Below, one piece after another: positions 60,976 through 64,000 of a DNA stretch of 64,000 bases; the first letter of the stretch is position 1; each line of letters begins with the position of its first letter. The notes under the pieces are model-generated. The model saw only the letters and a program-made list of their open reading frames with translations. It was not told the DNA's origin and searched no databases. The position numbers were made by a program, and so were the translations under genes. The stretch spans positions 231,001-295,000 of the forward strand of contig JAODUO010000054.1 of the NCBI GenBank assembly GCA_025642075.2. Reading direction: 5' to 3'. The DNA comes from Ridgeia piscesae (taxonomy: Eukaryota; Annelida; Polychaeta; Sabellida; Siboglinidae).

Positions 60976-61689
60976 AACGTATCAATAGTACACAGGCATC
61001 CTGAAACCCACTGTACTTTGTGACTCTTTGATTAAGGCAGCCAGTTATTGGCTCTCCGTGCCCCATCCTAATTTTTTCCGGGATTGGGGGCCATGGCCTG
61101 TATAATGCATGAAATTGTCAATAAATCTCAAGTGTCAACATGATTATATCATGTAATTTTACGCCTACTATTTAATTACAAATGTGTTTTATTAATCACT
61201 TATGACCCTGATATCATATCCATATAAGAACTCCGCATACACAGAGTTTCTAACTTGTATTATTCGGGTCAGTTCGCCAGACTTCAACAAAAAACCCAAC
61301 ATTATAAAATGTATATCTTTTATATAGCATACGTTTTTTAATTAAAATAAAATTCACCACGACACACAGCGTTATAATTAGAGCATGAAGTATATACATT
61401 GATGAATGAAGCAATCTTAGTCATTTGATTAATCGTATTTGTAAGTTACTGTTACGATACATCTACAGATAGTGTTATAGCAAAACATTCTACCTGCATG
61501 AAAGCATCCTGTATCTGGTCTATATCTATGCATGGATTGAAAATATGTCCAACGTCTATGACGATGTCCAGTTTCAACACTGATTCATGAAGAAGTAACC
61601 TTGCGAAGTAAGCTTTAAGGAACGCTATTTTCTAATGGAGAAACTGTCGCAGTTCTGAGGAATGCAAGCACAGCGACATCGATATAGAC
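60976..61689. other. Stretch without recognisable genes
   Basis: Closed in all frames; no motif seen. Confidence 0.5.
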
Positions 61690-61796
61690 TTAAAACAGCC
61701 ATTTTGTGAGGGTTTGAGCACCACAGGTAAACCATTTATAGGGTTTTCAACACTGTGGAAATGGACATGGTTCTTCAATGTACCACTTTATGAGAA
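61690..61796 (-). pseudogene. Degenerate C2H2 finger downstream of the ORF stop
   Basis: Past the TGA at 61797, minus-strand sequence still resembles a finger (a shifted FSxSGTLKNHVHFHS-like string, then GLPVVLK-like). The original array therefore extended further before the stop arose. Confidence 0.5.
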
Positions 61797-62582
61797 CTAT
61801 CCAGTGTGAACATGGACATGGGCCGTGATGCTACAACTTGGTGAGAATTGTGCACCACAGAATCCATAATTGTATGGTTTATCCGCTGTGTGGATACGGA
61901 AATGGGACTTTAAACTATCACTTCGACAGAATTGTGCACCACAGGTAAGACATTTGTTTGGTTTGCCCCCTGTGTGGATACGGACATGGGTCTTCAAACT
62001 ACCTTTTAGTGAGAAATCTGCACCACAGGTATCACATTTGTGTGGTTCATATCCTGTGTGGATACGAACATGTAATGTCAAACTACCACTGTGTGAGAAT
62101 TGTGCACCACAGGTATCACATTTGTGTGGTTCATATCCTGTGCGGATACGAACATGTAATGTCAACCTACCACTGTGTGAGAATTGTGCATCACAGGTAT
62201 CACATTTGTGTGGTTCATATCCTGTGTGGATACGAACATGTAATGTCAAACTACCACTGTGTGAGAAATGTGCACCACAGGTATCACATTTGTGTGGTTC
62301 ATATCCTGTGTGGATACGAACATGTAATGTCAAACTACCACTATGTGAGAATTGTGCATCACGGGTATCACATTTGAATGGTTTATCCCCTGTGTGGATA
62401 CGAACATGAAACTTCAAACTACCTTTTAGTGAGAAATGTGCATCACAGGTATCACATTTGTATGTTTTGTTTTCCCCTGTGCGGATACGGACATGTGTCT
62501 TTAAATTATCACTTCGTGAGAATTGTGCACCACATATATCACATGTATAAATATGGTTTATCCCCTGTGTGGATATGGACAT
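61797..62582 (-). CDS. C2H2 zinc-finger array protein, probably a decaying gene
   Basis: 261 residues from the first in-frame ATG (MSISTQGINH). Nine consecutive 28-residue fingers follow, for example YTCDICGAQFSRSDNLKTHV and CDTCGAQFSHSGSLTLHVRI. Linkers are unusual: TGYEPHKC replaces the common TGEKPYKC in four places. Finger 3 has lost its second Cys (CDTRDAQF) and finger 9 its first (YNYGFCGAQF). The recognition-helix residues of fingers 3, 4 and 6 are identical (H-S-G-S-L-T-L), which points to recent tandem duplication. The ORF lacks an ordinary N-terminus because frameshifts separate it from further fingers upstream (to 63320). It may be a pseudogene or a truncated nucleic-acid-binding protein. 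Confidence 0.7.
   Translation of the reverse strand: MSISTQGINHIYTCDICGAQFSRSDNLKTHVRIRTGENKTYKCDTCDAHFSLKGSLKFHVRIHTGDKPFKCDTRDAQFSHSGSLTLHVRIHTGYEPHKCDTCGAHFSHSGSLTLHVRIHTGYEPHKCDTCDAQFSHSGRLTLHVRIRTGYEPHKCDTCGAQFSHSGSLTLHVRIHTGYEPHKCDTCGADFSLKGSLKTHVRIHTGGKPNKCLTCGAQFCRSDSLKSHFRIHTADKPYNYGFCGAQFSPSCSITAHVHVHTG
62038..62375. repeat. 84-bp tandem repeat encoding zinc fingers
   Basis: Four near-identical 84-bp units, each holding TATCACATTTGTGTGGTTCA and ATCCTGTGTGGATACGAACA. The unit length equals one finger plus linker. Confidence 0.9.
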
Positions 62583-63320
62583 GAGCCTTGAATTGACCAC
62601 GTTGTGAGAATTGTGCACCACAGGTATCACATTTGTATGGTTTATCCACTGTGTCTTCAATTAAAAACATTTGGAGAATTGTGCACCACAGGTATAACAC
62701 CTGACCGGTTTTTCTCCAGTGTGGGTACGGACATGGGCTTTCAAACTACAACTGTATGAGAATCGTGAACCATAAATATCACATTTGTATGGTTTATCCC
62801 CTGTGGATACGGAGATGTTTCAAATTACTACTTTCTGAGAATTGTGCACACACATTTGTATGGTTTCTCACCAGTATGGAAGCGGTCATGCTGCAATAAG
62901 CCTGGATTGCGTAAAAAACGTATGCCACAAGTATTATATTTGAATCGTTTCACAATAGTACAAGTGTTTACATTCGCAGCCATTTTGAATATACTTCCAC
63001 TGCGAACCTGTTTCCACTCACCAAACTTTTTACCACAGCGTGGAGGCACACTGGTGTCTTCAACGTCATACTGCATAGAACGTTACGTCACAACCAAGAG
63101 TGCATAGTACATGACTGGATAATACTCAAGAGAGACGTATACACCACATGTACCACTTTTGTCATTTCTCACCAATGTTAGTGTCAAAATGCAGGCTTTA
63201 GCACACCACGTTTTTTCTAAAATGTTACCACATGCGTCACATTTAAATGGTTTACCACAAATGTCATTTTACACACAGAGCATTAACCTGAACTCTGATG
63301 AGAAAAATGTCTTGTAGATC
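62583..63320 (-). pseudogene. 5' part of the zinc-finger gene, frameshifted
   Basis: Minus-strand fingers occur in changing frames: KPFKCDACGNILEKTWCAK (about 63250-63190), an ATG-started stretch [20 protein letters not shown] (63076) with [20 protein letters not shown] (first finger Cys changed), then [35 protein letters not shown] and CGAQFSQRGQFKAHVHIHTG. Small indels of 1-2 bases and stops separate them. Together with 61797-62582 this was once a longer C2H2 protein. Confidence 0.7.
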
Positions 63321-64000
63321 ATGTGAATCAACACATAAAGATGATTCATCACTCAGAAAACATTTTTGTCACGCTTGATTCGTTTCATTCCATGAATGTC
63401 TTGGTGAATTCATATATGAACATAAATGAATGTTCCACGAGGGTCAATCACACGTTTTCTCTTTTTCTTGAAATCACAAAAGTGGCCGTTTGATAACGTT
63501 TTGTTGGGCACAAGACGCTACAGTTGTTGTCGTCAGTGTGTGCGAATTTTTGCAGCTTTGTCACTTCACTGCAGATACTTTCTACGGATATCTCCGTTGT
63601 CTGAAACAACATTAAGCAAAGTTAGTGAACATACCAGACATGTATCTACGTTAGATGATACAATAGTCATTTCAGAGGGGTTTGTGGTGAGGTAATTGCT
63701 ATCGTAAGAAAAATGAAGTTTGCTTTATCTGCATTAATATAACTAAGTACTGATTTCAGGATGATTTGTATTTGGAAAGGTACTTTTGACAAGACATACA
63801 TCAGGTATTTACTTGCATTTGTACATGGATGGGATAGCAAAAAGATGTAAAGTGGCGACACTAAGTGAAGATTTGAGTTATGAGAAAATGCATACAGGGT
63901 GTATACTGAAGACGAGTATATTTTATGGACACTTTTATTGATAAAAGATAGCACGTTTTTTTTCTTCAAATCACAACAGCACTATCATATTTGCAGGGTC
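63321..64000. other. Stretch without recognisable genes
   Basis: Open frames at 63426-63695 (plus) and 63667-63969 (minus) overlap and have no recognisable domain. Neither is supported as a gene. Confidence 0.4.

Noticed and set aside
61870..62409. 179-codon plus-strand ORF opposite the zinc-finger array
   Set aside because: It is the mirror of the 84-bp finger repeats, without its own domain. The minus strand carries the real C2H2 motifs.

Overview
The window looks like a gene-poor, repeat-rich stretch of an animal nuclear genome. It has split genes with GT..AG introns, a RING/TRAF-zinc-finger gene of bilaterian type, intronless rhodopsin-type receptors, several non-LTR retrotransposon families and many long microsatellites. 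The mix, with paired receptor paralogues and abundant CA, GA and TA repeats, suits a marine invertebrate, most likely a mollusc. That is an inference, not proof. There is no sign of bacterial gene organisation.

Layout. 1-2.9 kb: a near-perfect palindrome, a degenerate ~28-bp minisatellite and a CA tract. 2.9-11.4 kb: a complete four-exon minus-strand gene, recognised as the CYHR1/ZTRAF1 orthologue (354 residues, clean splice phases), with a CRE/CCAAT promoter at 11.38-11.44 kb and a ~5-kb first intron full of repeats. 11.4-17.1 kb: non-coding sequence with a 420-bp GT tract, a CCCT pyrimidine tract, a GA tract and a short dispersed repeat. 17.14-32.97 kb: a ~16-kb array of eight related 1.3-2.7-kb units, one inverted, joined at long palindromes. 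Most units carry a CpG-rich module with ETS-, CREB/ATF-, E2F- and YY1-like sites and, further on in the opposite orientation, a tRNA-like A-box/B-box module. I see no convincing protein in the units.

33-47 kb: a graveyard of non-LTR retrotransposons on both strands (apurinic-type endonuclease, reverse-transcriptase core, C-terminal pieces), some interrupted by TA expansions. 48.1-49.1 and 55.8-56.8 kb: two paralogous intronless class A GPCR genes, both on the minus strand, duplicated together with about 240 bp of upstream DNA. They are separated by a decayed ~4-kb non-LTR element (ORF1, endonuclease, RT tail). 57.7-59.4 kb: a THAP-domain fragment beside a ~1.45-kb element with very long terminal inverted repeats. 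60.5-61 kb: a second RTE-like C-terminal fragment. 61.7-63.3 kb: a decaying minus-strand C2H2 zinc-finger gene with homogenised 84-bp finger repeats.

The genes do not form a pathway. The supportable functional loci are the CYHR1/ZTRAF1-like gene, the two receptors and perhaps the zinc-finger ORF. The most unusual object is the 16-kb array, whose units combine Pol II promoter-like and Pol III promoter-like modules.
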